A stretch of 11,552 bases of DNA, taken from assembly GCA_946480705.1 (NCBI GenBank), contig CAMLLF010000051.1, forward strand, positions 1-11,552, in the 5' to 3' direction. The notes under the pieces are model-generated. The model was not told the DNA's origin and did not search any database. It saw only the letters and a list, made by a program, of their open reading frames with translations. Both the position numbers and the translations under genes were made by a program. Source of the DNA: an uncultured Lysobacteraceae bacterium (GTDB lineage: Bacteria > Pseudomonadota > Gammaproteobacteria > Xanthomonadales > Rhodanobacteraceae). Each line of letters starts with the position of its first letter. Within the stretch, counting starts at the first letter, position 1. This document shows positions 1 to 7,965 of the stretch, in pieces.

Positions 1-358
1 GCTCGGTACCGACGGCGCAGCGCGCCGACGCGAGCAGCCGCGACCGCCATTTCGTCGCCAACGGCGACTTCAACGACGACAAACGCCCGATCGCGCCCGG
101 GTCGGCATTTACGACGACAAGCAGGGCAAACGCGGCAGCGTTGTCGCCGTGTTCACACGACGCGACGACCACGGCTGGCAAGCGGTCTATTCCGGAGTCG
201 GCGACGACCCGGGTCAGTTCAGCGTGCTGCACCAGTCGGCCGACGAACCGTATCGCGTGTCCTGGAGCCAGTGCCTCGACTGCGGCGCGCCTGTGGCCGT
301 GACCTGGTCCGGCATCGATTTCTTTCTCGAATATCTGCACGAGCCGCGCAGGAACTGA
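1..358 (+). pseudogene. 3' part of an unknown FG-GAP/VCBS-like protein, with a frameshift
   Basis: The gene enters from the left edge and ends at TGA 356-358. Its first part reads well in frame 3 (from base 3) and includes RHFVANGDFNDDKRP. The rest reads in frame 2 (from about 89) as DRARVGIYDDKQGKRG and on to the stop. The join is natural if one G is missing around 87-90, giving NGDFNDDKRPDRARVG. That string resembles the Asp/Asn-rich calcium-type loops of FG-GAP/VCBS repeats, often found in exported or surface proteins. A CLDC cysteine pair lies in the C-terminal part. I do not recognise the family with certainty and assign no function. A 69-residue ORF from ATG 149 is only the tail of this gene. 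The stop lies two bases before the kmo start, so the two may be co-transcribed. A base-calling error is as likely as a real lesion. Confidence 0.55.
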
Positions 359-360
359 TC

Positions 361-1785
361 ATGCCGAGCAAGCCCGAAATCACGCTGATCGGCGCCGGCC
401 TCGTCGGCGCGCTGCTCGCAACCCTGCTCGCGCAGCGCGGCTTTCGCGTGACCGTGTTCGAACGGCGGCCCGATCCGCGCATCCACGGCTTCATCGGCGG
501 GCGCTCGATCAATCTCGCGCTGGCCGAGCGCGGCTGGCACGGCCTGCGCGTCGCCGGGCTCGGCGAGGTGATTGCACCGATCGCGGTGATGATGCGCGGA
601 CGCATGATCCACGATGTCGCCGGCAACACGAATCTGCAGCGCTACGGCCGCGACGATTCGGAGGTGATCTGGTCGGTCAGCCGCGGCCAGCTCAACTGCA
701 CATTGCTCGATGCGGCCGAGCGCGCCGGCGCCACGATTCATTTCGGCCATCGGCTCGATGCGGTCGACTGGAACGCCTCGCGGCTCGTGCTGCGCGACGA
801 CGCGGACGGCAGCGCGCGCCAGGTCGATGCGGGCCTGCTGCTCGGTGCCGACGGCGCCGGCTCGGCGCTGCGCCAGGCCATGCAGCAGGTGACCGATCTC
901 GGCGAACGCATGGACGCGCTCGGACACGGCTACAAGGAACTGGAGATTCCGCCGCTGCCGCAACTGCCCGATGCAGCGCTGACACCGGCGCTGCGCGAGG
1001 CGAAGGCGCGCGGCGAGCGCTATGCGATGGAAGCGCATGCGCTGCACATCTGGCCGCGCGGCAGCTACATGTGCATCGCGCTGCCGAACGCCGAGGGCAG
1101 CTTCACCGTGACGCTGTTCCTGCCGGGCACGCCGCTTGCCGACGGCGCGCCGGCGTTCTCGCGGCTGACGACGCGCGAATCGGTCGACGCGTTCTTTCGC
1201 CGCGACTTCGGCGACGCCGTGCCGCTGATGCCGGACTTCCTCGACGACTTCGCACGCAATCCGACCGGCCTGCTGGCCACGCTGTATCTGGACCGCTGGC
1301 ACGTCGACGGCCGCGCGCTGCTGCTCGGCGACGCCGCGCACGCGATCGTGCCGTTCCACGGCCAGGGCATGAACTGCGGCTTTGAAGATGCCGTCGAACT
1401 CGCCGGCCTGCTCGTGGCCGACGGCGACGCGGCATCGGTGTTCGCCGAGTTCCAGCGCCGGCGCAAACCCAACAGCGATGCGATCGCCGCGATGGCGCTC
1501 GACAACTACGTCGAGATGCGCGACCGCGTCGACGACCCGGACTATTTGCTGATGCGCGAACTCGAACGCGTGCTCGCGCAGCGCCATCCGGAGCGTTATC
1601 TGCCGCGCTACTCGATGGTCACGTTCACGCGCCTGCCGTATGCCGTCGCACGCGCGCGCGGCGAACAGCAGTCGCAGCTGCTGCGCGAGTTCGTGCGCGG
1701 CAAGTCGTCGCTGGCCGACGTCGACCTCGCTGCAGCCGACGCGGCCGTGACTGCGCGACTCGACCCGCTGCCGGCGCTGGACTGA
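361..1785 (+). CDS. kmo: Kynurenine 3-monooxygenase (FAD-dependent)
   Basis: This 474-residue flavoprotein hydroxylates L-kynurenine to 3-hydroxykynurenine with NADPH and O2. In bacteria with the kynurenine route this leads through 3-hydroxyanthranilate and quinolinate to NAD. Visible motifs are the N-terminal dinucleotide fold GAGLVG (residues 11-16), the following acidic residue in FERRPD, the GRSINLAL segment typical of KMO, and the second FAD motif GDAAHAIVPFHGQGMNCG (323-340). The length suits bacterial KMO. ATG 361 is chosen because AGGA at 350-353 sits at ideal spacing and the fold begins directly after it; an upstream in-frame start at 271 lies inside the preceding gene and adds nonsense. 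The stop abuts the next gene. No other kynurenine-pathway gene is in the window. Assignment is by family motifs and is strong. Confidence 0.93.
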   Translation: MPSKPEITLIGAGLVGALLATLLAQRGFRVTVFERRPDPRIHGFIGGRSINLALAERGWHGLRVAGLGEVIAPIAVMMRGRMIHDVAGNTNLQRYGRDDSEVIWSVSRGQLNCTLLDAAERAGATIHFGHRLDAVDWNASRLVLRDDADGSARQVDAGLLLGADGAGSALRQAMQQVTDLGERMDALGHGYKELEIPPLPQLPDAALTPALREAKARGERYAMEAHALHIWPRGSYMCIALPNAEGSFTVTLFLPGTPLADGAPAFSRLTTRESVDAFFRRDFGDAVPLMPDFLDDFARNPTGLLATLYLDRWHVDGRALLLGDAAHAIVPFHGQGMNCGFEDAVELAGLLVADGDAASVFAEFQRRRKPNSDAIAAMALDNYVEMRDRVDDPDYLLMRELERVLAQRHPERYLPRYSMVTFTRLPYAVARARGEQQSQLLREFVRGKSSLADVDLAAADAAVTARLDPLPALD

Positions 1786-2205
1786 GTGGTCTCCGCGGAA
1801 CTGCTCGCGATCTACCGCGCCTGCGACTACGCAGTCCGCCTGCCGGGCGGCGCGCGTGCCGTGCTGCGCATCGGCGCGCCGCTGCCGGACGCGCTGGCCG
1901 CGTGGATGGCGGGCGCCGCATCCGCGGCGTTCATCACGGCCTACAACCCGCGCTCGCAGCCGCAGCCGGCCCGCATCAATCGCGCGGCGCAGCGCGAGCT
2001 GTTCGCCGCCGCGCGTGCGGCCGGCGCGCGCGTGCTGCCCGGCGTCGGCCGGCTCGCCGGCGAAGTCTGGCGCGAGCCCTCGCTGTTCGTCGCCGGCCTC
2101 TCCATGGAAACGGTCGACGCGCTCGCGTGTCGCCATTCACAGAACGCCGTCGTGCTGGCGCACGGAAACGGCCAGGTCGAGCTGCGAAGCTATACCGTCG
2201 ACTGA
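1786..2205 (+). CDS. DUF3293 domain-containing protein
   Basis: A 139-residue soluble protein with no signal peptide or membrane segment. The FITAYNPRSQP motif at about residues 49-59, followed by an Asn-containing helix, is the hallmark of the DUF3293 family. The function of this family is not established, and I assign none. The proposed start is GTG 1786, directly after the kmo stop (TGA-GTG). No clear Shine-Dalgarno precedes it, so expression by translational coupling to kmo is likely. No later start fits better, because the conserved region begins early. The back-to-back arrangement suggests co-transcription with kmo, but a functional link to kynurenine metabolism is only guilt by association. 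Confidence 0.82.
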   Translation: MVSAELLAIYRACDYAVRLPGGARAVLRIGAPLPDALAAWMAGAASAAFITAYNPRSQPQPARINRAAQRELFAAARAAGARVLPGVGRLAGEVWREPSLFVAGLSMETVDALACRHSQNAVVLAHGNGQVELRSYTVD

Positions 2206-2296
2206 TCGGTTCGGCCATACGCGCGGTATCGATGCCTGCATTGACGCGCGCCCGGTCCGCCTCGCACAGTTGCGCCGACTTCCCTGGATCGCCCTC

Positions 2297-2863
2297 ATGC
2301 ACGACGACGTGACCGCCCTGCTCGCCGCATCCAGTCGCGGCGAAAACGCCGCCCAGGACCGCCTGTTCACGCTGCTCTACGACGAACTGCGCCAGTGCGC
2401 GCGCTACCAGTTGCGCGGCAACGCCGGGCTCACGCTGTCGACGACGGCGCTGGTCAACGAGACCTATGTGAAGCTCGCCGCGGCGAGCCAGCTCAACACG
2501 AGCAGCCGTCAGCATTTCATGGCGCTCGCGGCACGCGCGATGCGTCAGGTCATGGTCGATCACGCGCGCCGCATCCAGGCCGACAAGCGCGGCGGCGGAG
2601 CGGTCATGGTCACGCTCGACGAGCGCCTGCCCGACGATCCGAGCGACGCCGTCGAAGTGCTCGCGCTCGATCAGGCGCTGAACACGCTCGAACAGATCGA
2701 CGAACGCGCCGCGCGTGTCGTGCAGCTGCATTTCTTCGGCGGTCTCGCATTTCCCGAAGTCGCCGAACTCGAAGGCCTGACCGTGCGCACGGTGATGCGC
2801 GACTGGCAGGCGGCACGCGCGCTGCTCGCCGCGGAAATGAACGCCGGAACGCCGCCCGCATGA
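2297..2863 (+). CDS. ECF-type RNA polymerase sigma factor (TIGR02999-like, kinase-paired)
   Basis: A 188-residue sigma-70 factor with region 2 at about 20-92 and a region 4 helix-turn-helix at about 130-180 (VVQLHFFGGLAFPEVAELEG, then TVRTVMRDW). The QHFMALAARAMRQVMVDHARR stretch (72-92) is typical of the TIGR02999 group. In ordinary ECF factors an acidic DAED-type motif precedes LVQE in region 2.2; here the aligned residues are STTA (48-51) before LVNE. Related factors (ECF43; EcfP of Vibrio, EcfK of Xanthomonas) lack this acidic motif and are switched on by Thr phosphorylation from a neighbouring kinase. No anti-sigma gene is adjacent; instead a Ser/Thr kinase gene overlaps by ATGA. ATG 2297 has only a weak GGA upstream, but a longer in-frame reading runs back through the DUF3293 gene and is rejected. 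Confidence 0.9.
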   Translation: MHDDVTALLAASSRGENAAQDRLFTLLYDELRQCARYQLRGNAGLTLSTTALVNETYVKLAAASQLNTSSRQHFMALAARAMRQVMVDHARRIQADKRGGGAVMVTLDERLPDDPSDAVEVLALDQALNTLEQIDERAARVVQLHFFGGLAFPEVAELEGLTVRTVMRDWQAARALLAAEMNAGTPPA

Positions 2864-5763
2864 GCGTCGACGACGCGCTCGCGCGCAAGCGGCGCGCGTT
2901 CGCGCTGCTGCGCGAGGCGCTGGAACTCGACGCCGCGCAGCGCGCGGCGTTCGTCGCGGCACGGACACAGGGCGACCCGGCCCTGGCCGCGCTGCTGCTG
3001 CAGCTGATCGCCGCGGAAGCCGCGCCAAACCTGCTCGACGCCGGTGCCGGCCGCGTCGCCGAACGGCTCAGCGGCGATGCCGACGACGAACTCGCGCCCG
3101 GCAGCGTGATCGGCGGCTGGACGATCCAGAAACGCCTCGGCCGCGGCGGCATGGGCACCGTGTTCCTGGCCGCGCGCGACGGCGACGGCTACGTGCAGCA
3201 GGGCGCGCTCAAGTGGATCAAGCGCGGCATGGATTCCAGCGAGATCCTCGCGCGCTTCCGGCGCGAACGCCGCATTCTCGCGCAGCTGCAGCATCCGCAG
3301 ATCGCTCGCCTGCTCGACGGCGGTGTCGGCGAATCGGGCCAGCCGTGGTTCGTCATGGAATACGTGGCCGGCGTGCCGCTCAACGACTGGGCCGAAGCGA
3401 CGCAGGCGACGCTGAGCCGGCGGCTCGACGCCTTCGTGCAGCTCGCCGAGGCCGTCGCCTATGCGCACGGCCAGCTCGTCGTGCATCGCGACCTCAAGCC
3501 GAACAATGTGCTCGTCGACGCTGACGGCCGTCCGCACCTGCTGGATTTCGGCGTCGCCAAAGTGCTGGAAGAGGACGGCAGCGACGGCCGGACGCAGACC
3601 GGCGCACGCTTCGTGAGCCGCGCCTACGCCGCGCCGGAACAGTTGCGCGGCGAGCACGCGGGAACCGCGGTCGACGTCTATGCGCTCGGCGTGCTGCTGT
3701 TCGAACTGCTGAGCGGCGCGCGCTTCCACGACAATCCGGCCGCGCAGCAAGGCTCGGCCAGCGACCGGCTCAGCAAGGCTGCCGCCGCCGCGCACGGCAG
3801 CGTGCCTCCGCGGCGGCTGCGCGGCGACCTCGGCATCATCGTCGCACGCGCGACCGACGCCGACGCGGCTCGCCGTTATGCCACCGCGCAGGCGCTGGCC
3901 GACGACGTGCGCCGCTTCCTGCGCGGCGCGCCGATCCTCGCGCGGCGCGACAGCGGCTGGTATCGCCTGCGCCGCTTCGCGTCGCGCCACCGCGTCGCCT
4001 CGACCGCGCTGCTGCTCGCGCTCGTCGCGATCGTCGCGGGCAGCGCGCTCGCGCTGTCCCAGGCGCGCCGCGCCGCGCGCGAGGCCGAGCTGGCGCGCGC
4101 CGCGCAGGGTTTTCTCGCCGGCGTATTCGATGCGGCCGCACCCGATGCCGCGGCCGGCGCGCGCGGGACCGCGCGCGAACTCATCGACCAGGGCGTCGCG
4201 CGCGTCGACCAGGAGCTCGCCGGCCAGCCCGCGCTGAAGGCACAGATGCAGCTGACGCTCGGCACGCTGTACCGCCAGCTCGGCCAGTTCGGTCAGGCCG
4301 CGTCGCTGCTGCGGCAGGCACGCGACGGATTCGTCGAACAGGACGACGCGGCGAACAGTGTCAATGCAGCGATCGAACTTGCCCGCGTCGGCCGCGAACG
4401 CGCCGATTTCGACGGCGCGCTCGCGCTCCTGAGCGAAGCCGAGCGCGACGGCAATGCCGCCCAGCGCGGCGTGGCGCTGACCGAGCGCGCCTCGGTCAAC
4501 GACCGCCAGGGCCGTTTCGCGGACGGTCTCGCGGCCATCCGCGCCGCCGCGCCGCTGATTGCCGGCGACGACGAAGCCGCGACGCGCGAACGCACGCGCA
4601 ACCGGCACATCGAGGCGCTGCTGCTGAGCCGCGTCGCGCGCTACGACGAAGCCGACGCCGCATTCCGCGACGCGATCGCACGCAGCGAAAGCGCGTTCGG
4701 CAAGGAGCACTCGCAGGTCGGCGAAGTCCGCAACGACTACGCGACGATGCTCGTCGATCGCCAGCGCAGCGCCGATGCGGAGCGCGAACTGCGCGCAGCG
4801 CTAGAGATCCGGCGCAAACGCTTCGGACCGCGCCATGCGGCCGTCGGCGAGACCCTGCAGATACTCGGCATCGCACTGCGCCAGCAGGGCCGCATCGACG
4901 AATGCGCCGCGGCATTGAACGAGGCGCTGGCGATCCAGCGCGAATCGCTGGGCCCGCGGCATCCGAACATCGGCGCGACCTTGAATTCGCTCGCAACGCT
5001 CGCGATGGCACGGCAGGATTTCGGCCAGATGGTCGTGCTGCTCGCCGAAGCGCGCGACATTTACGCCGAGAACCAGCTGCTCGATTCGCCGCAAGGACTC
5101 ACCGTGCAGAGCAACCTCGGCATCGGCTTCACGCGCCTGGAGCGTTTCGACGAGGCCGAACCGCTGCTGCGCGCCGCGCTTGCGCGCCACCGCGCCAACG
5201 TCGGCGACGTGCATCCGCTGGTGATGTCGAGCCTCAACGGCCTGAGCCAGCTGCAGCGCCGGCGCGGCAACGGTGCGGAGGCCGAGGCGCTCGCGACCGA
5301 AGGCGTCGCGATCGCCGACAAGGTGCTCGCCGAGAGCCGCGACAACGCCGCGATGCGCCAGACCCTCGGCGCCGCGCAGCTCATCAACGATCACGCCGAG
5401 GCCGCGCTCGCGAGTTTCGCCGCGAGTGCGGCGCTGCTCGAAAAGCTCGACGCGCGCAAGGACCTGCGCTATGCCGGGACGCTGCTGGGCCAGGCACGTG
5501 CCGAACTCGCGCTGGGCCGGCCCGCCGCCGCCGACGCGCTGGCGCGGCGCGTCATCGACGGCGGCGCCGATGTCGGCGCGGGCGGCGCAGGCCCGCGCGC
5601 GCTGGCCTGGGCAATCGCTGCGGCCGCAGCGCGCGCCCAGCGGCAACCGGCGCAGGCCCGGGCGGCGCGGCTGCAGGCCGAAGCCCTGCTGGCCCAATGG
5701 ACCAACCCCGACCCGGAAGTCCTGCGCCAGTACCACGCCTACCTCGACGGCGGCGCGCGCTGA
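2860..5763 (+). CDS. Membrane Ser/Thr protein kinase with C-terminal TPR repeats
   Basis: A 967-residue protein. An N-terminal helical module (about 10-55) common in kinases of this type precedes the catalytic domain (about 87-355). The glycine loop is GRGGMGTV (94-101), the ATP-anchoring Lys is probably K118 in GALK, the catalytic loop is HRDLKPNN (209-216), and DFG is 229-231 with APE at 258-260, so the enzyme should be active. One transmembrane helix lies at about 379-399 after a basic stretch. The rest is helical TPR, with five kinesin-light-chain-type units of exactly 42 residues starting near 613, 655, 697, 739 and 781. Expected topology is kinase inside and TPRs in the periplasm as a sensor. 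It overlaps the sigma gene (ATGA 2860-2863), and its likely target is that sigma factor. The ligand is unknown. Confidence 0.92.
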   Translation: MSVDDALARKRRAFALLREALELDAAQRAAFVAARTQGDPALAALLLQLIAAEAAPNLLDAGAGRVAERLSGDADDELAPGSVIGGWTIQKRLGRGGMGTVFLAARDGDGYVQQGALKWIKRGMDSSEILARFRRERRILAQLQHPQIARLLDGGVGESGQPWFVMEYVAGVPLNDWAEATQATLSRRLDAFVQLAEAVAYAHGQLVVHRDLKPNNVLVDADGRPHLLDFGVAKVLEEDGSDGRTQTGARFVSRAYAAPEQLRGEHAGTAVDVYALGVLLFELLSGARFHDNPAAQQGSASDRLSKAAAAAHGSVPPRRLRGDLGIIVARATDADAARRYATAQALADDVRRFLRGAPILARRDSGWYRLRRFASRHRVASTALLLALVAIVAGSALALSQARRAAREAELARAAQGFLAGVFDAAAPDAAAGARGTARELIDQGVARVDQELAGQPALKAQMQLTLGTLYRQLGQFGQAASLLRQARDGFVEQDDAANSVNAAIELARVGRERADFDGALALLSEAERDGNAAQRGVALTERASVNDRQGRFADGLAAIRAAAPLIAGDDEAATRERTRNRHIEALLLSRVARYDEADAAFRDAIARSESAFGKEHSQVGEVRNDYATMLVDRQRSADAERELRAALEIRRKRFGPRHAAVGETLQILGIALRQQGRIDECAAALNEALAIQRESLGPRHPNIGATLNSLATLAMARQDFGQMVVLLAEARDIYAENQLLDSPQGLTVQSNLGIGFTRLERFDEAEPLLRAALARHRANVGDVHPLVMSSLNGLSQLQRRRGNGAEAEALATEGVAIADKVLAESRDNAAMRQTLGAAQLINDHAEAALASFAASAALLEKLDARKDLRYAGTLLGQARAELALGRPAAADALARRVIDGGADVGAGGAGPRALAWAIAAAAARAQRQPAQARAARLQAEALLAQWTNPDPEVLRQYHAYLDGGAR

Positions 5764-5791
5764 ACGGCGTGCGGCGCATCGCCGCGCTCCG

Positions 5792-5829
5792 TGGCAACCG
5801 CACGCGCGCGCGGTTAGCATTGCCCCCGC
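5792..5829 (+). promoter_or_regulatory. Candidate leaderless promoter of the ccm operon
   Basis: The 66-base gap after the kinase gene contains TAGCAT at 5815-5820, matching four of six bases of a -10 box. Transcription about seven bases further would start at roughly 5827, only three bases before the ccmA ATG at 5830. The bases before that ATG (GCCCCCGC) contain no Shine-Dalgarno, which fits a leaderless message. The -35 region (around 5792-5797) is poor. This is a pattern-based guess. Confidence 0.3.
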
Positions 5830-6489
5830 ATGAATTTCCCGACCCCTGCAGAGAAACCGCCGCTCCTCCAAGCGCGCGGCCTCGCCTACCTGCGCAACGA
5901 CGAGCCGATCTTCGGGCCGCTGGACTTCCGGCTCGATGCGGGCGACGTCGTGCTCATGGAAGGCGACAACGGCAGCGGCAAGACCACGCTGCTCAAGGTG
6001 CTCTCCGGCCTGCTCGAGCCCGGCGCCGGCGAGGTGCTGCTCAACGGCGAACCGCTGACGCTCGCGCGCCTGTCGCATCAGGTCGCGCTGCTCGGGCACC
6101 TGCTCGGCATCAAAGGGGAATTGTCGCCTTTGCAAAATCTGCGCTTCGCGATCGGTCTCGGCGGACTGCGTCCGGGCATCACGCCGCATCACGCGTTGAA
6201 GAGCGTGGGTCTCGAAGGCTACGAAGACGTTCCGCTGCGCCAGCTCTCGGCCGGCCAGAAGAAGCGCGTCGCGCTCGCCCGGCTGCTGCTCGTGCCGGCC
6301 GCGCTGTGGCTGCTCGACGAACCCTACGCGAATCTCGACCGCGAAGGCATCGCGCTGGTGAACCGCCTGCTCGAACTGCATGCGCTGCGCGGCGGCGCGG
6401 CGCTGATCACCTCGCACGGCGCATATGCCTATACCTCCGGCACGCCGCGCCGCATCCGACTGCGCGACACGCAGCAGGACGCCGCATGA
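5830..6489 (+). CDS. ccmA: Heme exporter ATP-binding protein CcmA
   Basis: A 219-residue ABC-transporter ATPase. It shows Walker A GDNGSGKT (45-52), signature LSAGQKKR (139-146), Walker B LWLLDEP (159-165), the NLD D-loop (168-170) and the switch His at 196. The short length and the AGQKKR signature are those of CcmA. With CcmB it forms the ABC module that uses ATP to release heme-loaded CcmE from CcmC in cytochrome c maturation System I, on the cytoplasmic face of the inner membrane. It is the first gene of the operon. The start lacks a Shine-Dalgarno, and a longer N-terminus is unlikely because the intergenic bases upstream do not encode a family-like extension. It overlaps ccmB by ATGA. 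Confidence 0.95.
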   Translation: MNFPTPAEKPPLLQARGLAYLRNDEPIFGPLDFRLDAGDVVLMEGDNGSGKTTLLKVLSGLLEPGAGEVLLNGEPLTLARLSHQVALLGHLLGIKGELSPLQNLRFAIGLGGLRPGITPHHALKSVGLEGYEDVPLRQLSAGQKKRVALARLLLVPAALWLLDEPYANLDREGIALVNRLLELHALRGGAALITSHGAYAYTSGTPRRIRLRDTQQDAA

Positions 6490-7169
6490 GCTACGGCACC
6501 GCCGCTTCCGCCTGCCGCGCACTGCTCGTGCGCGACTTCAGCCTGGTCTGGCGCCGCCGCGGCGACGCGCTGAACCCGGTGCTGTTCGCCGTCATGGTCG
6601 TCGTGCTGTTCCCGTTCGCGCTCGGCCCGGAACCCACGGCGCTCGCGCGCATCGCCGCAGGCACCGTGCTCGTCGCGCTGCTGCTGGCCGGGCTGCTGTC
6701 GCTCGACGCGCTGTTCCGCTCCGACCTGGAGGACGGCTCGCTCGAACAGCTCGTGCTGTCGCCGCACCCGCTGCCGCTGCTGCTCGCCTGCAAGATCGCC
6801 GTGCACTGGCTGACGACCGCGCTGCCGCTGCTGCTGGTCGCGCCGCTGCTCGGCGAACTGCTGTTCCTGCCGCGGCCGGTACTGCCGGTGCTGCTGGCGG
6901 CGCTGGCGCTGTCCACGCCGCTCCTGAGCCTGATCGGTGCAGTCTGCGTCGCGCTGACGGTCGGCATGCGCCGCTCTGGTATGCTGCTCGCGCTCCTCGT
7001 GTTGCCGCTGTATGTGCCGGTCCTGATCTTCGCCGCCGGCGCCTGCAACGCCGCGCAGCAGGGCCTGCCCGTGCTGGCGCCGCTGCTGTGGCTCGGTGCG
7101 GGACTCGCGCTGGCGCTGGTCCTGGCGCCGCTGGCCTGCGCTGCGGCGCTGCGGATCTCGCTGAGCTGA
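6486..7169 (+). CDS. ccmB: Heme exporter membrane protein CcmB
   Basis: A 227-residue, very hydrophobic protein with about six membrane helices. The DLEDGSLEQLVLSPHPLPLL segment (about 80-99) is the conserved cytoplasmic coupling region of CcmB, which docks on CcmA. It is the permease half of the CcmAB module that works with CcmC and CcmD to hand heme on CcmE to CcmF. The start is ATG 6486, overlapping the ccmA stop, with AGGA at 6476-6479 six bases upstream. A much longer in-frame ORF reaching back to 4902 merely crosses the kinase and ccmA genes in another frame and is not real. The length matches the family. Confidence 0.93.
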   Translation: MSYGTAASACRALLVRDFSLVWRRRGDALNPVLFAVMVVVLFPFALGPEPTALARIAAGTVLVALLLAGLLSLDALFRSDLEDGSLEQLVLSPHPLPLLLACKIAVHWLTTALPLLLVAPLLGELLFLPRPVLPVLLAALALSTPLLSLIGAVCVALTVGMRRSGMLLALLVLPLYVPVLIFAAGACNAAQQGLPVLAPLLWLGAGLALALVLAPLACAAALRISLS

Positions 7170-7174
7170 CGCCG

Positions 7175-7213
7175 ATGCGCACGCCGGACCACCCTCTGTA
7201 CACGAATCCATGA
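7175..7213 (+). other. Possible 12-residue leader ORF coupled to ccmC
   Basis: The 40-base gap between ccmB and ccmC contains ATG 7175, which opens the mini-ORF MRTPDHPLYTNP. Its TGA (7211-7213) overlaps the ccmC ATG (7210-7212), the same ATGA arrangement used elsewhere in this operon. ccmC has no evident Shine-Dalgarno of its own, so re-initiation from this mini-ORF could supply its translation. The mini-ORF has no strong ribosome site either, and such overlaps occur by chance, so the call is tentative. Confidence 0.2.
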
Positions 7214-7965
7214 ATCCACTCGTACTCTGGTTCCACAAGCTGGGCTCGCCGCCCTACTTCTACCGGTTCGCCGGGCGGCTGCTGCCGTGGTTCTGGGGCG
7301 CCGCGCTGATCGGTCTCGCGGTCGGCCTCTACGGCGGCCTCGTCGCTGCGCCGTCGGACTACCAGCAAAGCGACGCGTTCCGCATCATCTACGTCCATGT
7401 GCCCAGCGCCTGGATGAGCCTGTTCATCTATGCGTTCATGGCCGTGAACGGCTTCATCGCGCTGGTCTGGCGCATCAAGCTGTCGGAAACGCTCGCGATG
7501 GCCTCGGCGCCGATCGGCGCCGCGTTCACGTTCATCTGCCTCGCGTCCGGTTCGATCTGGGGCAAGCCGATGTGGGGCACCTGGTGGACCTGGGATGCGC
7601 GGCTCACCTCGGAACTCGTATTGCTGTTCCTCTATCTCGGCGTGCTCGGTCTGTACCAGGCCATCGAGGACCGGCGCCAGGCCGCCCGCGCGGCCGCGTT
7701 CCTCGCGCTGATCGGTGTCGTCAACCTGCCGATCGTGCATTTCTCGGTCAACTGGTGGAACACGCTGCACCAGGGCTCGACGGTCAAGCTGTTCGGCCCC
7801 TCGCTGATCGACTCGCGGATGCTCTGGCCGCTGCTCGTCATGGCGATCGCGACCAAGTTCCTGTTCGCCGCGAGCCTGCTGTCGCGCGCGCGCGTCGACC
7901 TGCTCGAACTCGAAGCCGGCAAGGACTGGGTGCGCCGGATCGCGCTGGCCGAGGACGCCGCATGA
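7210..7965 (+). CDS. ccmC: Heme lyase/transfer membrane protein CcmC
   Basis: A 251-residue protein with about six membrane helices that catalyses covalent attachment of heme to CcmE. The periplasmic tryptophan-rich heme-binding motif GTWWTWD lies at 123-129. Two heme-ligand histidines are expected from E. coli (H60 and H184); here they are H63 (in YVHVPSAW) and H187 (in NTLHQG), the same spacing with a three-residue offset. Full length, with no sign of damage. The start at ATG 7210 gives the usual N-terminus MNPLVLWFHKLGSPPYFYR. It overlaps ccmD by ATGA. With its partner CcmE broken downstream, its product may have no acceptor in this locus as printed. Confidence 0.96.
   Translation: MNPLVLWFHKLGSPPYFYRFAGRLLPWFWGAALIGLAVGLYGGLVAAPSDYQQSDAFRIIYVHVPSAWMSLFIYAFMAVNGFIALVWRIKLSETLAMASAPIGAAFTFICLASGSIWGKPMWGTWWTWDARLTSELVLLFLYLGVLGLYQAIEDRRQAARAAAFLALIGVVNLPIVHFSVNWWNTLHQGSTVKLFGPSLIDSRMLWPLLVMAIATKFLFAASLLSRARVDLLELEAGKDWVRRIALAEDAA

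Noticed and set aside
1856..2296. Extended N-terminus for the sigma factor
   Set aside because: The extension is an out-of-frame reading of the DUF3293 gene and has an arginine/serine-rich nonsense composition.
2206..2296. TTGACG (2239-2244) as a -35 box for the sigma-kinase genes
   Set aside because: No acceptable -10 box follows at 16-18 bases, so it is not supported as a promoter.
214..6522. Long minus-strand ORFs of 570-680 codons (214-2136, 2671-4710, 4801-6522)
   Set aside because: They lie opposite well-recognised genes, are rich in Arg, Ala, His and Gln without any motif, and arise from the high GC content.
4902..7169. A 755-codon version of ccmB
   Set aside because: The N-terminal 528 codons run through the kinase and ccmA genes in another frame. 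ATG 6486 has a ribosome site and matches the family start.
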